NCBI GenBank assembly: GCA_047030855.1
Contig: JBKYIJ010000008.1
Location: 1,922,001-1,986,000, forward strand
Direction of reading: 5' to 3'
Origin: QVMM01 sp047030855
Lineage (GTDB): Bacteria; Bacteroidota; Bacteroidia; Bacteroidales; Dysgonomonadaceae
Length of the DNA stretch: 64,000 nt
Shown here: positions 9,954-19,975 of the stretch, piece after piece
Position numbering within the stretch: position 1 is the first letter of the stretch
How the letters are laid out: each line of letters begins with the position of its first letter
Notes under the pieces: generated by a model
Databases searched by the model: none
Seen by the model: the letters and a program-made list of their open reading frames with translations, nothing else
What the model was told of the DNA's origin: nothing
Program-made: the position numbers and the translations under genes

Positions 9954-11264
9954 ATGAAAGTACTGAAATTTGGAGGCAAAACGATAGATACGCCCGATAA
10001 ATTTAGAGGTGTAGCTGATATGATAAAGGGGAAAACGGATTGTATAATTGTTGTCCCTGCGATTCCTGCCATTACAAACGGGCTTGAAGATATTGCCAAC
10101 TACCTTTTCCGTAGAAATATTGAAGGAGCCAGCGAAGATATAAATAAATTAAAGAGAACGATTTTCTCTTTTGTCGATATGCTGTCCCTTTCCGATGGCT
10201 TAAAGGTGCAAGCGGCAGAATATGTCGATGCTGTGATTGAGCAGATAAAAAATTTAACGAAAGATCTATTCACTATTTTTGAAGAAAGATTCCTGTTGGC
10301 TCAGGGCGAACTGATAAGTGCATATCTGTTTTCTCTGCTTATGTCGGAGCGGAATGTGAAGATAGAAGAGCTTCCTGCCCTCGAGTTTATGAGAATAGAT
10401 AAAAACTCTGAACCCGAAACAGGATTTATAAAGGAAAAATTGACGGCTTTATTAAAAGAAAAAACATCATCTTTATATTATACGCAAGGTTATATCTGTA
10501 CCAATGCCTACGGCGAAATTGACGATTTCAGAAAAGGCGGGAATGATTTTACCGCAACCCTGATAGGTGCGGCTATTGAGGCGGATGAAATCCAGATATG
10601 GACGGAAATGAACGGAATGTATAACATTGATCCGTCTATCATAAAAACGGCAAAACTGATTGAAAATATCAGTTTTGATGAAGCTGCGGAATTGGCTTAT
10701 TTTGGCGATAAAATATTGCATCCGTCAAGTGTATTGCCTGCAAAGATGGCTAATATCCCTGTTCATGTGTTGAGCATTCTCAATCCCGAAGCAAAAGGTA
10801 CGCTTATTTCCGAAAAAACGGTATCAGGCACGATAAAAGCAGTTGCCGCAAAAGATGATATCACAATGTTGCGCGTCAATTCGGGCAAAATGTTGTTGGC
10901 GCATGGTTTTTTGCGTAGAGTGTTTGAGGTATTCGAACATTATCAGACGCCTATTGATATGCTTGCCAGTTCGGAAGTCGGAATATCTTTAACCGTTGAC
11001 AACAATCAGCATGTAAAAGATATTGCCGACGATCTTAAAAAATACGGTAGAGTATCCGTAGAAACAGATATGACGATCATCTGTATTGTAGGCGATCTGG
11101 AGAGCAACAGTGGAGAAGGCAGGAAAAAAGTTATTGAAGCGTTGAAGGAACTTCCTATCAATATGATATCATACGGAGGAAGCGATTACAATTTCTCTTT
11201 TCTGATAAAAAGTAAGGATGAAGCTTCTGTTTTAGAAGCATTGAATACTAAATTATTTAAATAA
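9954..11264 (+). CDS. lysC: Aspartate kinase
   Basis: A 436-residue monofunctional aspartokinase, the first committed step of the aspartate family (lysine, threonine, methionine, diaminopimelate). The N-terminal KFGGKT (residues 5-10) is the kinase signature, KGGNDFTATLIGAAI lies near residue 190, and TEMNGMYNIDP (about 220) is the aspartate-binding region. Two ACT-type regulatory regions fill the C-terminal third, including YGGSDYNFSFLI. lysA follows after five bases, so this is probably the lysine-dedicated isoenzyme. A second, different aspartokinase is encoded at 48115. Confidence 0.9.
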   Translation: MKVLKFGGKTIDTPDKFRGVADMIKGKTDCIIVVPAIPAITNGLEDIANYLFRRNIEGASEDINKLKRTIFSFVDMLSLSDGLKVQAAEYVDAVIEQIKNLTKDLFTIFEERFLLAQGELISAYLFSLLMSERNVKIEELPALEFMRIDKNSEPETGFIKEKLTALLKEKTSSLYYTQGYICTNAYGEIDDFRKGGNDFTATLIGAAIEADEIQIWTEMNGMYNIDPSIIKTAKLIENISFDEAAELAYFGDKILHPSSVLPAKMANIPVHVLSILNPEAKGTLISEKTVSGTIKAVAAKDDITMLRVNSGKMLLAHGFLRRVFEVFEHYQTPIDMLASSEVGISLTVDNNQHVKDIADDLKKYGRVSVETDMTIICIVGDLESNSGEGRKKVIEALKELPINMISYGGSDYNFSFLIKSKDEASVLEALNTKLFK

Positions 11265-11269
11265 TAAAT

Positions 11270-12427
11270 ATGCAAAAAGGAAATTTTCCTGTTGAAAAAT
11301 TTAAAGGAATTCCCACACCATTCTACTATTATGACGTAGATTTATTAAAAAAAACACTTGATATTGTAAAAAAAGAAACTTCCCGATATGGCTATGTGCA
11401 GCATTATGCCGTGAAAGCAAATGCGAACAGAGAAATTCTCGAAACTATTGCTTCATACGGGTTTGGTGCTGATTGTGTCAGCGGAAATGAGATTAAAGCT
11501 GCCATAAATGCCGGTTTTCCTTCAAGTAAAATTGTTTTTGCGGGAGTAGGAAAGACCGATCAGGAAATCCAACTTGCCCTCGATTATGATATTAATTGTT
11601 TCAATGTCGAGTCATTACCCGAATTGGAAGTAATAGACCAACTTGCCAAAAAGAAAGATAAAATAGCTCGCGTTGCTTTGAGGATCAACCCTAACATTGA
11701 TGCACACACTCATGAATATATAACGACAGGCTTAAACGAAAATAAATTCGGACTTAGCATGTCCTCTCTCGAGATTGTGCTAAAGGCTCTTCAAAGTTTC
11801 ACTAATATAGAACTGATAGGCATACATTGTCACATAGGCTCTCAAATAACTGATCTTGCCGTATTCAAAAAACTGTGCAAACGGATGAACGAGCTTCAGA
11901 AATATTTTGTAGAGAAAGACATTCATTTACAAAACATTAATGTAGGCGGAGGTTTAGGCATTGATTATGATGATCCTAACGGAAATCCTATCCCCGATTT
12001 CGAATCGTATTTCAAAATTTTCGATGAAAATATAGAGCTGACTAAGGATCAGAAACTGCATTTTGAACTTGGACGAGCCATTGTTGCGCAATGCGGCTCT
12101 CTTATCTCCAAAGTTATTTATGTGAAAGAAGGCGATAATAAGAAATTCGTAATTCTGGATGCGGGAATGACTGATCTGTTGCGTCCTGCTTTGTATCAGG
12201 CTTATCATAAGGTTGAGAATATTTCATCAAATCTTTCTCAGGAAAAATACGATGTTGTAGGACCGATTTGTGAGTCTTCCGACTGTTTTGTAAAGGATTA
12301 TGCATTAAATGAAACGCATAGAGGCGATTTGGTGGCTTTGCGATCGGCGGGAGCATACGGTGAAATTATGGCTTTTCGCTACAATTGCAGGGATTTGCCA
12401 AAAGCCTGTTACTCTGATAAATTATAA
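11270..12427 (+). CDS. lysA: Diaminopimelate decarboxylase
   Basis: A 385-residue PLP enzyme with an alanine-racemase-like fold that decarboxylates meso-diaminopimelate to L-lysine. The PLP lysine sits in YAVKANANREIL (about residue 48), the phosphate-binding glycines are in NVGGGLGIDYDDP (about 225), HCHIGSQI lies near residue 183, and the active-site cysteine motif is CESSDCF (about 330). It forms a two-gene operon with lysC and works with meso-DAP dehydrogenase, encoded at 27074-27970. Confidence 0.93.
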   Translation: MQKGNFPVEKFKGIPTPFYYYDVDLLKKTLDIVKKETSRYGYVQHYAVKANANREILETIASYGFGADCVSGNEIKAAINAGFPSSKIVFAGVGKTDQEIQLALDYDINCFNVESLPELEVIDQLAKKKDKIARVALRINPNIDAHTHEYITTGLNENKFGLSMSSLEIVLKALQSFTNIELIGIHCHIGSQITDLAVFKKLCKRMNELQKYFVEKDIHLQNINVGGGLGIDYDDPNGNPIPDFESYFKIFDENIELTKDQKLHFELGRAIVAQCGSLISKVIYVKEGDNKKFVILDAGMTDLLRPALYQAYHKVENISSNLSQEKYDVVGPICESSDCFVKDYALNETHRGDLVALRSAGAYGEIMAFRYNCRDLPKACYSDKL

Positions 12428-12447
12428 TAAAGATTGACTGAAAACAG

Positions 12448-12486
12448 GAGGGGTTGAAAATTTTTGGTTTTTCACCCTCTTTATTT
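12448..12486 (+). terminator. Rho-independent terminator after lysA
   Basis: GAGGGGTTGAAAA (about 12448-12460) pairs with TTTTTCACCCTC (about 12468-12479), with one bulge and a T-rich tail. It lies immediately before the glycosyltransferase start. Confidence 0.65.
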
Positions 12487-12499
12487 TTATATTTTAATA

Positions 12500-13675
12500 A
12501 TGGAAAATATTGTGGCGTTTCTTCAACTTAATGTTTTGGAAATTATTTTATTAGCTATCTTTTTTCTGGCTTGTATCGTCCAGATGTTCTTTTATCTTTT
12601 CGTTTATAATAAGCCTTTGCGTTATCAAAAACGCAGATATGAAAATGTTGATGCTGCTGATGTTGTTGAGCAAAATAATCAACCCTCGGTTTCTGTCATT
12701 ATTGTAGCCAAGGAAGATTCAGCCAATCTGAGCGTTAATCTGCCTTTGATTTTAACTCAAAACTATCCCGAATATGAAGTTATTGTCGTAAATGACGGTT
12801 TCACTGAGGAAACAAACGTTCTGCTAAACAGCCTGAAACTTCAATATTCACACCTCTATGATACTTTCTTGCCAACGGAGGAAATGGAGAAGGACTTCGA
12901 ACGCAAAAAACTTGCTATGACTATTGGTATCAAAGCTGCTAAAAACGATGTACTTCTTTTTACGGAGCCTGATACTTTTCCCGATAGTGATTTGTGGATT
13001 ACTTCTATGATGAAAAATCTGACTGAAGATAAAGATATTGTTTTAGGATATTGCTATTACAGAAAGAGCAAAGGTTTTATAAACAGACTGGCAAGATTTG
13101 ATAATGTATTCTATATATTGCAATACCTATATATGATGTTGTCCCGAAAACCTTTTACGGCATCTTATCGCAATGTCGCTTATCGTCGCGAACTGTTTTT
13201 TCAGAATAAAGGATTCTCTCTTTTTCTCAACAATGAACATAGCGAGAGTGCCTTTCTCAACTATATAATGACACGCGATAACGTTGTTATGTCTATATAC
13301 CCCGATTCTGCTGTAATCACTTCTGTTCCAGTTTATTCTAAATGGAAAAGGTTAAAGCTGTATCAGTTTATTTCCAGAAAATACTTTAAGAATTTCAGAT
13401 TGGTAAGTAATGTTTTTCTATTGGATATTATCAGCAGATATTTCTCTTTCATTTTATTTATTATATTATTATCCTATTCTATAATTAATGCCAATCTTAT
13501 TGTTTTATTATTTGTGCTGATTCTGATTATTGTGAAGGAAATAATCCAATTAAAAATAATAAATAAAGCTTCTCAATTTTTTAAATCGGGTAAGTTCTAT
13601 ACATCTGCAATACTGCTCTCTTTGATTCAGCCTTTGTATAATTTATATTTCCGTATTCTGGCAAATAAGAAGTAG
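12500..13675 (+). CDS. Membrane-associated family 2 glycosyltransferase
   Basis: A 391-residue protein from the ATG at 12500. An earlier in-frame TTG at 12464 lies inside the lysA terminator and is rejected. One N-terminal membrane segment (about residues 14-36) leads into a GT-A domain (SVSVIIVAKEDSANL near 66, VIVVNDGFTEE near 98, and ETDT-like TEPDTFPDSD near 160), and two or three hydrophobic segments close the C-terminus. The usual DxD is replaced by EPDTFPDSD. It likely transfers an activated sugar to a lipid or polysaccharide at the inner membrane; the sugar and acceptor are unknown. It stands alone, with lrgB convergent. Confidence 0.8.
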   Translation: MENIVAFLQLNVLEIILLAIFFLACIVQMFFYLFVYNKPLRYQKRRYENVDAADVVEQNNQPSVSVIIVAKEDSANLSVNLPLILTQNYPEYEVIVVNDGFTEETNVLLNSLKLQYSHLYDTFLPTEEMEKDFERKKLAMTIGIKAAKNDVLLFTEPDTFPDSDLWITSMMKNLTEDKDIVLGYCYYRKSKGFINRLARFDNVFYILQYLYMMLSRKPFTASYRNVAYRRELFFQNKGFSLFLNNEHSESAFLNYIMTRDNVVMSIYPDSAVITSVPVYSKWKRLKLYQFISRKYFKNFRLVSNVFLLDIISRYFSFILFIILLSYSIINANLIVLLFVLILIIVKEIIQLKIINKASQFFKSGKFYTSAILLSLIQPLYNLYFRILANKK

Positions 13676-13686
13676 AGAAAATCTTT

Positions 13687-14379
13687 TTATAAAAGTATCT
13701 TATGTACAAACGGGATCAATAATGCTGTCATGACTCCCATTAATCCGATGGCTAATCCGCTTAATGCACCTTCTATAACGCCCATCTCCATTGCCCGGGC
13801 AGTTCCGATTCCGTGCGAAGAGGCTCCCATCGCTAATCCTTTGGCTGTATGGCTTTCGATATGCAGTATTTTGAGGATGTAAGGTCCTACTATCCCTCCG
13901 AATATTCCGCAGAATAGAACAATAACGCCCGTTAATGCAGGTATTCCTCCTGTTTGTGCGGATATGCTCATCGCTATTGGTGCTGTGACGGATTTGGGTT
14001 CTAATGTCATGATCAGGACTTCGTCCGCTCCCATTAGCCTTGCCAAAAGTATTACGCTTACAACCGCCGTTACGCTTCCTATGGCTAATGAAGTAAGTAT
14101 TGGGATGAGATTTCCTTTCAGATAGTTGATTTGCTCATATAGAATATATCCTAAAGCCACAACTGACGGTCCCAGCATAAAACTTATAATTTGACTTCCT
14201 TTTTCGAACTTGGCAACGCTTATGTCGCTTATGTATATATATAGTATTATTATGGCTGTTGCAATAATTAAAGGATGAAATACTGCTATTTTTGTTTTTT
14301 TGAATACCCATTGTCCAAGCAAGTAACTTCCGAATATGAGAACAAGGATAAATTCTTGTGATTCTATCAGAGCTTTCAT
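13687..14379 (-). CDS. lrgB: LrgB/CidB family membrane protein
   Basis: A 230-residue integral membrane protein with about six to seven hydrophobic segments. The conserved family block LEPKSVTAPIAMSIS lies near residue 126 and the glycine-rich ASSHGIGTARAMEMG near residue 187. LrgB proteins act with LrgA-type holin-like proteins in murein hydrolase control and, in several bacteria, pyruvate or glycolate transport. The start is one base from the stop of the LrgA-like gene, so the two are translationally coupled. Confidence 0.88.
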   Translation of the reverse strand: MKALIESQEFILVLIFGSYLLGQWVFKKTKIAVFHPLIIATAIIILYIYISDISVAKFEKGSQIISFMLGPSVVALGYILYEQINYLKGNLIPILTSLAIGSVTAVVSVILLARLMGADEVLIMTLEPKSVTAPIAMSISAQTGGIPALTGVIVLFCGIFGGIVGPYILKILHIESHTAKGLAMGASSHGIGTARAMEMGVIEGALSGLAIGLMGVMTALLIPFVHKILL

Positions 14380-14380
14380 T

Positions 14381-14725
14381 TTATTTCTTTTTTTCCATTT
14401 TTTGCTGGATTATTCCGACTACTGCGATGACTAATATCGTACTCACCGAACAAACAACTATGATTGACAGCCAAAATTTGCTTATTATGCCCAACGAAGA
14501 CAAGAGTCCTGCACTTGCAGGAATAAAGAATATAGCCATGTTTCTGGTAAATGCTCCTGCTACATCTTTTACATCGTCAGATTTCACGATTTTGAGGTTC
14601 AGAGCCAGAAAGAAAAGAACCATTCCGATTATACTCCCGGGAATAAAGTTGTTTATGAGGTAACTTATACATTCTCCTATGAAATAAAACAGGAGAATGA
14701 AGAAAATCCCTTTAATCATTTTCAT
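14381..14725 (-). CDS. lrgA: LrgA/CidA family holin-like protein
   Basis: A 114-residue protein with four predicted membrane segments and the family signature IPGSIIGMVLFFLAL (about residues 29-43), followed by FFIPASAGL. Members resemble holins and pair with LrgB. It is the first gene of a two-gene operon on the minus strand; lrgB follows at one-base spacing. Confidence 0.85.
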   Translation of the reverse strand: MKMIKGIFFILLFYFIGECISYLINNFIPGSIIGMVLFFLALNLKIVKSDDVKDVAGAFTRNMAIFFIPASAGLLSSLGIISKFWLSIIVVCSVSTILVIAVVGIIQQKMEKKK

Positions 14726-14841
14726 TTTGTGAGTGTTTCTAAATTAACGATGTAAAGGTATTACTAATATTTTATTTTTATCTTTTCTCTTGTTTAATAG
14801 TTTTTCGGAAATAATTTTTTAATTCCGTTTTTAAATATACC

Positions 14842-14849
14842 TATATTTG
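14842..14849 (+). promoter_or_regulatory. -7 element (TATATTTG) for the SGNH-like gene
   Basis: TATATTTG matches TAnnTTTG, 34 bases before the ATG at 14883. It overlaps the upstream in-frame TTG at 14847, which argues against that TTG as the start. Confidence 0.6.
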
Positions 14850-14882
14850 TTCGGATTGCATTTTTATTATAAATCTCCTCAA

Positions 14883-15692
14883 ATGAAAAAGGCTGTTTTT
14901 ATTCTGTTGCTTCTTGTTTGTATTGTCCCTATAATCTTTGTTTTCGCTGAACGACTATCGGCACAGGATAGGACGTATACCATTCTCTTGACAGGCGCGT
15001 CTTTTGCCTCTCCGGGAAATGGATGGTTTGAACTCGGGTGTAAATATTTAGATGCTGATCCTGTCAACAGGGCGATAGGCGGAGAAGCTATTGCAAATAC
15101 GGCAAATAGAATGGGGACAGGGACGTTGTATTCAAAAGAAGAGTTGGAGAGAATCGATCTGTTTGTTATTATGCAGGTGCACAACAAGGATGTTTTTGAT
15201 GAATCTCAATTGAAAGAGAATTATCTTGATTACAAACTTCCTTTTGACAGATACAATTATGCTGCTGCATTCGATTATGTCATTAAACGATACATTTCAG
15301 ATTGTTATAATCTGAAACTTGATCCGTCCTCAAAATATTATAATACGGAGAAAGGTAAACCTGCACGGATAGTTTTATGTACACATTGGCATGACGGACG
15401 TACCGTTTATAATGAATCGGTAAGAAGATTGGCTGATAAATGGAATTTGCCTTTGATTGAATTTGATCGGAATATAGGTTTTACGAAAGATAAAAGGGAT
15501 CCCGAAACCAATGAACAATACAGCCTTAAATATTCTATCGACAAAGAAGTGATTGACGGAGAGTATTTTGGTTGGCATCCCGAACGGGGAGAAGATAAAT
15601 ATATTCAGCAAAAAATGGCGACTATCTTTAAAGAAAGCGTAAGTTCCTTACTTTTGCAGAGTACAGATAGTGTCCCTTCTTCCGAATTATAA
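14883..15692 (+). CDS. Exported SGNH/GDSL-like protein (DUF5040-like)
   Basis: A 269-residue protein with an N-terminal hydrophobic signal (about residues 4-22, then SAQDR), so it is probably periplasmic or surface exposed. TILLTGASFASPGNGW resembles SGNH block I, with GAS in place of GDS so the nucleophile serine is kept. GGEAIANTANR resembles block II, and FGWHPERGEDKYI has the block V histidine. It looks like the Bacteroidota family DUF5040; an esterase or deacetylase role is inference. ATG 14883 is preferred because a -7 element lies at 14842-14849. Its last six bases overlap the convergent lpxH gene. Confidence 0.6.
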   Translation: MKKAVFILLLLVCIVPIIFVFAERLSAQDRTYTILLTGASFASPGNGWFELGCKYLDADPVNRAIGGEAIANTANRMGTGTLYSKEELERIDLFVIMQVHNKDVFDESQLKENYLDYKLPFDRYNYAAAFDYVIKRYISDCYNLKLDPSSKYYNTEKGKPARIVLCTHWHDGRTVYNESVRRLADKWNLPLIEFDRNIGFTKDKRDPETNEQYSLKYSIDKEVIDGEYFGWHPERGEDKYIQQKMATIFKESVSSLLLQSTDSVPSSEL

Positions 15693-16517
15693 AGAATCTT
15701 CAAATACTTCGACTGTCAGATCATTCCCGTCGAAAACAGCGTAGGAGAAATAGTTAATCCAGTCTCCGAGGATAACTACCCTGCATTCGGGAGCTATTTT
15801 GAGATCGAGCAGTATATGTCTGTGCCCGAATAGGAAGTAATTGATGTTTGGTGCGGTTTTTAAGTGATTTTTTGCGAACAGCACCAAGTGTTCTTTATCC
15901 TCTCCGAGATAATCTGCAAGATCGCCGGTTTCACGGCTGTGGTTCGACCATTTATGGGCGAAAGAAACAGCCCATCTCGGGTGTATGGTGGCAAATAATT
16001 TGCGACAGATGTTGCTGTGGAAAAGAGTCCTTATAAATTTAAAAGATTTCGAGTTATCGCCTAATCCGTCTCCGTGCGCAAGGAAGAACTTTTTTCCATA
16101 TATGTCACATACCAGAGGTCCGCGATGTACGATCATTCCGCATTCTTTTTGGAGATAATCCGTGATCCAGATGTCGTGATTCCCGATGAAGAAATGTACT
16201 TCTACGCCCGAATCGGTAATTTCCGCAATTTTGCCCAAAAACCGAACAAACCCCCGCGGAACTACATTCTTGTATTCAAACCAGAAGTCGAATATATCTC
16301 CCAGCAAATAGATTGTTTTAGCATCCTCCTTTACCATGTCGAGCCATCTGCACAGCTTCCGCTCGACTTCGTGTTCGGGAAAATACTCGTCTTTCTCTTT
16401 CAGGCGGGAAGGTAACGGCAAAGCCGTTGATTCGATGCCCGATACTTTTTTTCTATGAGAAAGCGAACCCAGATGGGCATCCGACAGGAAATATACTTTT
16501 GTTCTCGATTCAGCCAT
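15687..16517 (-). CDS. lpxH: UDP-2,3-diacylglucosamine diphosphatase-like metallophosphatase (LpxH)
   Basis: A 276-residue calcineurin-type phosphoesterase. The metal-site motifs are in order: SDAHLG (about residue 12), GDIFDFWFEY (about 73), GNHD (about 112), AHGDGLGD (about 147) and FGHRH (about 229). LpxH hydrolyses UDP-2,3-diacylglucosamine to lipid X in lipid A synthesis at the inner-membrane face. The extra length over E. coli LpxH (about 240) comes from an N-terminal loop. It is transcribed with the upstream DUF59 gene, three bases away. Confidence 0.82.
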   Translation of the reverse strand: MAESRTKVYFLSDAHLGSLSHRKKVSGIESTALPLPSRLKEKDEYFPEHEVERKLCRWLDMVKEDAKTIYLLGDIFDFWFEYKNVVPRGFVRFLGKIAEITDSGVEVHFFIGNHDIWITDYLQKECGMIVHRGPLVCDIYGKKFFLAHGDGLGDNSKSFKFIRTLFHSNICRKLFATIHPRWAVSFAHKWSNHSRETGDLADYLGEDKEHLVLFAKNHLKTAPNINYFLFGHRHILLDLKIAPECRVVILGDWINYFSYAVFDGNDLTVEVFEDSL

Positions 16518-16520
16518 ATA

Positions 16521-16835
16521 TTATAAAAATCCGAGTTCGAGTTTGGCTTCATCGCTCATCATGTCTTTGTTCCATTGAGGTTCGAAAGTAAGATCCACCA
16601 CTACGTTTTTCACGTCGGGAATCGCTTCTATCTTAAATCTTACATCGTCCAGTATAAAATCTGCCGCAGGGCAATTAGGGGCGGTAAGAGTCATTGTGAT
16701 CGTGACATTGTGGTTGTCGCTCACATCAACGGAGTAGATAAGTCCCAGATCATATATGTTTACAGGAATTTCGGGATCGTACACTGTTTTCAGCATCCGT
16801 ACGATTTCTTCTTCCAGTTTTAAAAGTTCAGCCAT
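16521..16835 (-). CDS. DUF59 / MIP18 family metal-sulfur cluster assembly protein
   Basis: A 104-residue protein with the DUF59 hallmarks DPEIPVNIYDLGLIY (about residues 19-33) and the conserved cysteine in LTAPNCP (about 60). Family members (SufT, PaaD, MIP18) help mature iron-sulfur proteins in the cytoplasm. No suf genes are adjacent, so the partners are unknown. Three bases separate it from lpxH downstream, which suggests co-transcription. Confidence 0.85.
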   Translation of the reverse strand: MAELLKLEEEIVRMLKTVYDPEIPVNIYDLGLIYSVDVSDNHNVTITMTLTAPNCPAADFILDDVRFKIEAIPDVKNVVVDLTFEPQWNKDMMSDEAKLELGFL

Positions 16836-16865
16836 ATCCGTATATAATTTATGTAAGGCAAAAGT

Positions 16866-16903
16866 AAGAAAAAAACCATTAGGAATATAACTCCCTAATG
16901 GTT
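16866..16903 (-). terminator. Rho-independent terminator of the flavo-iron-sulfur gene
   Basis: On the minus strand AACCATTAGG (16903-16894) pairs with CCTAATGGTT (16883-16874) and is followed by a run of T. It lies after the stop at 16932. Confidence 0.85.
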
Positions 16904-16931
16904 CTGTTTGTTTATGACTGTTTTAAAATAT

Positions 16932-19753
16932 TTATCTGGTCACTTCGTCTATCAGATAGAATATAGATTTGAAGTTCACGTTGCTGTATTCGCTCATGCC
17001 TATTTCGCACGTGCGGCTCGTCGAATAACCTTCTTTACAATCGGCAGGAATCTGCTCCGCGAGATGCCTTTGTCCGTGCTCATTGAGTTCGGGATAAGTA
17101 AAACCTCTGTCTCCTGCAAAACCGCAACAATTGCTCTGCACATAAACAACTTCTTTTGCGCACATCTTCGATAAGGCTACAAGTTTCTGCTCCATATCTA
17201 TTTTCTTCACCGAACAGACAGGGAATACCGTAACGACGTCTTTCGGATGTTTTACCGTCAGTTTTGGCATCACAAAGTCGTGCATGAATTCGATCGGATC
17301 ATATACTTTTATATCCATCGTATATGCTTCATGGAAGGTATAGAAACACGGGCTCATATCGAACAATATAGGATATTTTCCGTTTTCGGACGCCTTGTAT
17401 AAGGCTTCTTCCAGTTCCCTCGATTTTTTTGCTCCCGTTTCTTTCAGTCCTTTGCTGCTGAAAGCCATTCCACAGCACAGGTTATTCAGGTTTTCGGGAT
17501 AGATGATCGTGAATCCCGCGCGCGTCAGCAATTCTTCCGTTTTGCGAGTCAACTCCACTTCATCTTTCTTATATCCTTTCGATTTTCCCATAGTACGGTT
17601 GATACAGGAGGGGAAATAAACGACTTTATCTACCTGTCCCTCGTTGGCAACCGAGTGTTTTATCTTATGAGAGCCCTTAGGCATATCTTTGTTCCATTTC
17701 GGGATTCTGTTGCCCGACAGTTTTCGCATACCGCCTGCAATACCTCCCATGAGGCTGCTGCCGAGTATCGTGTGAAAGAAATTCACGAAATTCAATCCCA
17801 CACGTCCTACTGATGTGATTCTGTCTATGTGATCGCCGATGTAAGCCGCATTTTTTTGCAGGCTTTCCGACGCTTCACCGTGGCGTATTTCTTTAACGAA
17901 TTTTCCCGTATCTATTTTTACGGGGCAAACCAGTCCGCACAATCCGTCCGTAGCACAGGTTTCATCCGAATAATATTTAGCGTCGTGAAGCATCTCGTTT
18001 AATCTTTCTTTCGACTCTCCTGTCGCTTTCAGACGTGAAATTTCGCGCGCGATAACAATCCGCTGGCGGGGAGAAAGCGTCAGCCCTTCCGCAACGCAGT
18101 TAGGCTCGCAGAAGCCGCATTCCATGCATTTGTCAACCATTTCGTGAACGGCGGGAAGCGGTTTGAGGTTTTCCAAGTGAATTTTAGGGTTTTTATTGAT
18201 GATAACGCCCGGGTTTATTACCTTATTCGGATCGAAAATATCCTTTATACGTGTCATTATTTTGTATGCGGCTTCTCCCCATTCCATTTCCACGAAGGGA
18301 GCCATATTTCTCCCTGTTCCGTGTTCGGCTTTCAGAGAACCGTCGAATTTGTTTACGACAATGTCGGCAAGTTCATCCATGAGTTGCGCATATTTGGCAA
18401 CTTCCGATGGAGTTGAGAAAATCCTGCGAGAAATTGAGGTGCAGGTTACCCTCAAGCGCATGCCCGAAAAGCACCGCATCGTGGTACTGTAACCTTTTGA
18501 ATAGATCTTTTATAGCAATACAGGCTTCCGCAAGTTTTTTCAACAGGAAACGCGACGTCTTCTATCAGGCAAGTCGTGCCTGTCCTGCGTAATCCTCCTA
18601 CCGATGAGAGCAACCCTTTCCGGGCTTTCCAGTTAAAATTATATTCTTTCGGATCGGAAGTGAATACATAAGGGCGTAGGGTGGGGATCGGTTCTACTGC
18701 CTTTCGTATTTCCTGATCCTTTTTCTTCATTGTTTCATAATCGTCAGCACGAATTTCAACCAAAAGAATACAGGCTGTTTCAGGCAAAGTTTTGAAATAT
18801 TCGGGTGCGTCAGGATCGTTTTCCACCGATCGTATCGAATCTCTGTCGAGTAATTCCACAGCCGATACAGGCGCTTTTTTCAGTAAAGGCGTTGCTTCAC
18901 AAGCTTGTTCGATCGTTTCGAAGATCATAAGGGTACAGGCTTTGTACTTCTCATCTTCTACGGTGTTGTAGGTGATGTTCGAAATGAAAGCAAGCGTACC
19001 TTCCGAACCGATCATCAAGTGTTTGATTATGTCCACAGGCTCTTCAAAATCAATGAGTGCATTGATGCTGTATCCTGTGGTATTCTTGATTTTGAATTTT
19101 CTTCTGATTCTGTCATGCAAAACCGTGTCTGCTTTTATTTCGTCACGCAGATCCTCGATGCCTTTTATAATTTCGGGATGTTTTTCTTTGAAGGCAGCGA
19201 TACTGTCCTTGTCCGATGTGTCGAGAATTGTCCCGTCATACAAAACGATGCGGATATCGGCAATGGTTTTGTATGAATTCTGAGCCGTTCCGCAGCACAT
19301 TCCGCTGGCATTGTTAGCGGCTATTCCACCTATCATGGCTGCATTGATCGATGCGGGATCAGGCCCTATTTTTCGGCTGTACGGTTCGAGAAGTATGTTC
19401 GCTCTTGCTCCCACAATACCCGGTTGCAGGCGTATTTTCTTTCCTTCATCCAGAATTGTGTAGTCTTTCCACTTATGAGTCGCCACCATGAGTATCGAAT
19501 CGCTGATAGCCTGCCCCGAAAGGCTTGTCCCCGCGGCACGGTACGTTACCGCAATATTATATTTGTGTGAGAGGCGGATCACGTCTATCGCTTCTTCTTC
19601 GGAATGGACTTGTACAACTATTTTCGGGATCAGGCGATAAAAACTCGCGTCCGTTCCGTAGGCAAGCAGTTGTAAAGGATTGGTAATTATACGTTTTCGA
19701 TCTATTTTTTCAGATAGTTCTTCCTTCAGTTTTTGATAGTTAGGAGGTAGCAT
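16932..19753 (-). pseudogene. FAD-linked oxidase with C-terminal Fe-S domains (D-lactate dehydrogenase-like), two apparent frameshifts
   Basis: The N-terminal part (19753 downward) is an FAD-binding PCMH domain (YRAAGTSLSGQAISDS near residue 84, GGIAANNASGMCCG near 142). The C-terminal part has ferredoxin cysteines (CMECGFCEPNC, then CATDGLCGLVCPV) and two CCG repeats (LCCGMAF, NCCGFAGDRG). This is the arrangement of Dld-II/GlcDF-type D-2-hydroxyacid dehydrogenases that feed electrons to quinone. The intervening piece HDAVLFGHALEGNLHLNFSQ is in a third frame. One extra base in the T run 18535-18540 and one in the A run 18418-18421 break the gene; removing both gives 939 residues, a normal length. 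D-lactate is the likeliest substrate, not proven. Confidence 0.85.
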
Positions 19754-19801
19754 AAAAACAGTTTCTTATGTTGATAGGTTTTAGTTTGTAATTAGTTGTA
19801 A

Positions 19802-19809
19802 CAAAGTTA
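19802..19809 (-). promoter_or_regulatory. Probable -7 element for the flavo-iron-sulfur gene (TAACTTTG on the minus strand)
   Basis: The minus strand reads TAACTTTG, matching TAnnTTTG, about 50 bases upstream of the start at 19753. No -33 match at the ideal spacing. Confidence 0.45.
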
Positions 19810-19944
19810 CTAAATCGGAATGATTTTATTTACAATTCTTTTGTATAAATACTTTGAAATACATCTGATTTGTTTCTTTTAACATTACATTTTTATGCAT
19901 ATGAATAATAACGGAAAATATAAATCGGATAAATATATTTAATA

Positions 19945-19952
19945 TATATTTG
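19945..19952 (+). promoter_or_regulatory. -7 element (TATATTTG) for the small lipoprotein
   Basis: TATATTTG lies 24 bases before the ATG at 19976. The upstream TTG at 19970 would give a leader of only about ten bases, so ATG is preferred. Confidence 0.55.
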
Positions 19953-19975
19953 TCCGAAAACTAACCCTTTTGGCT

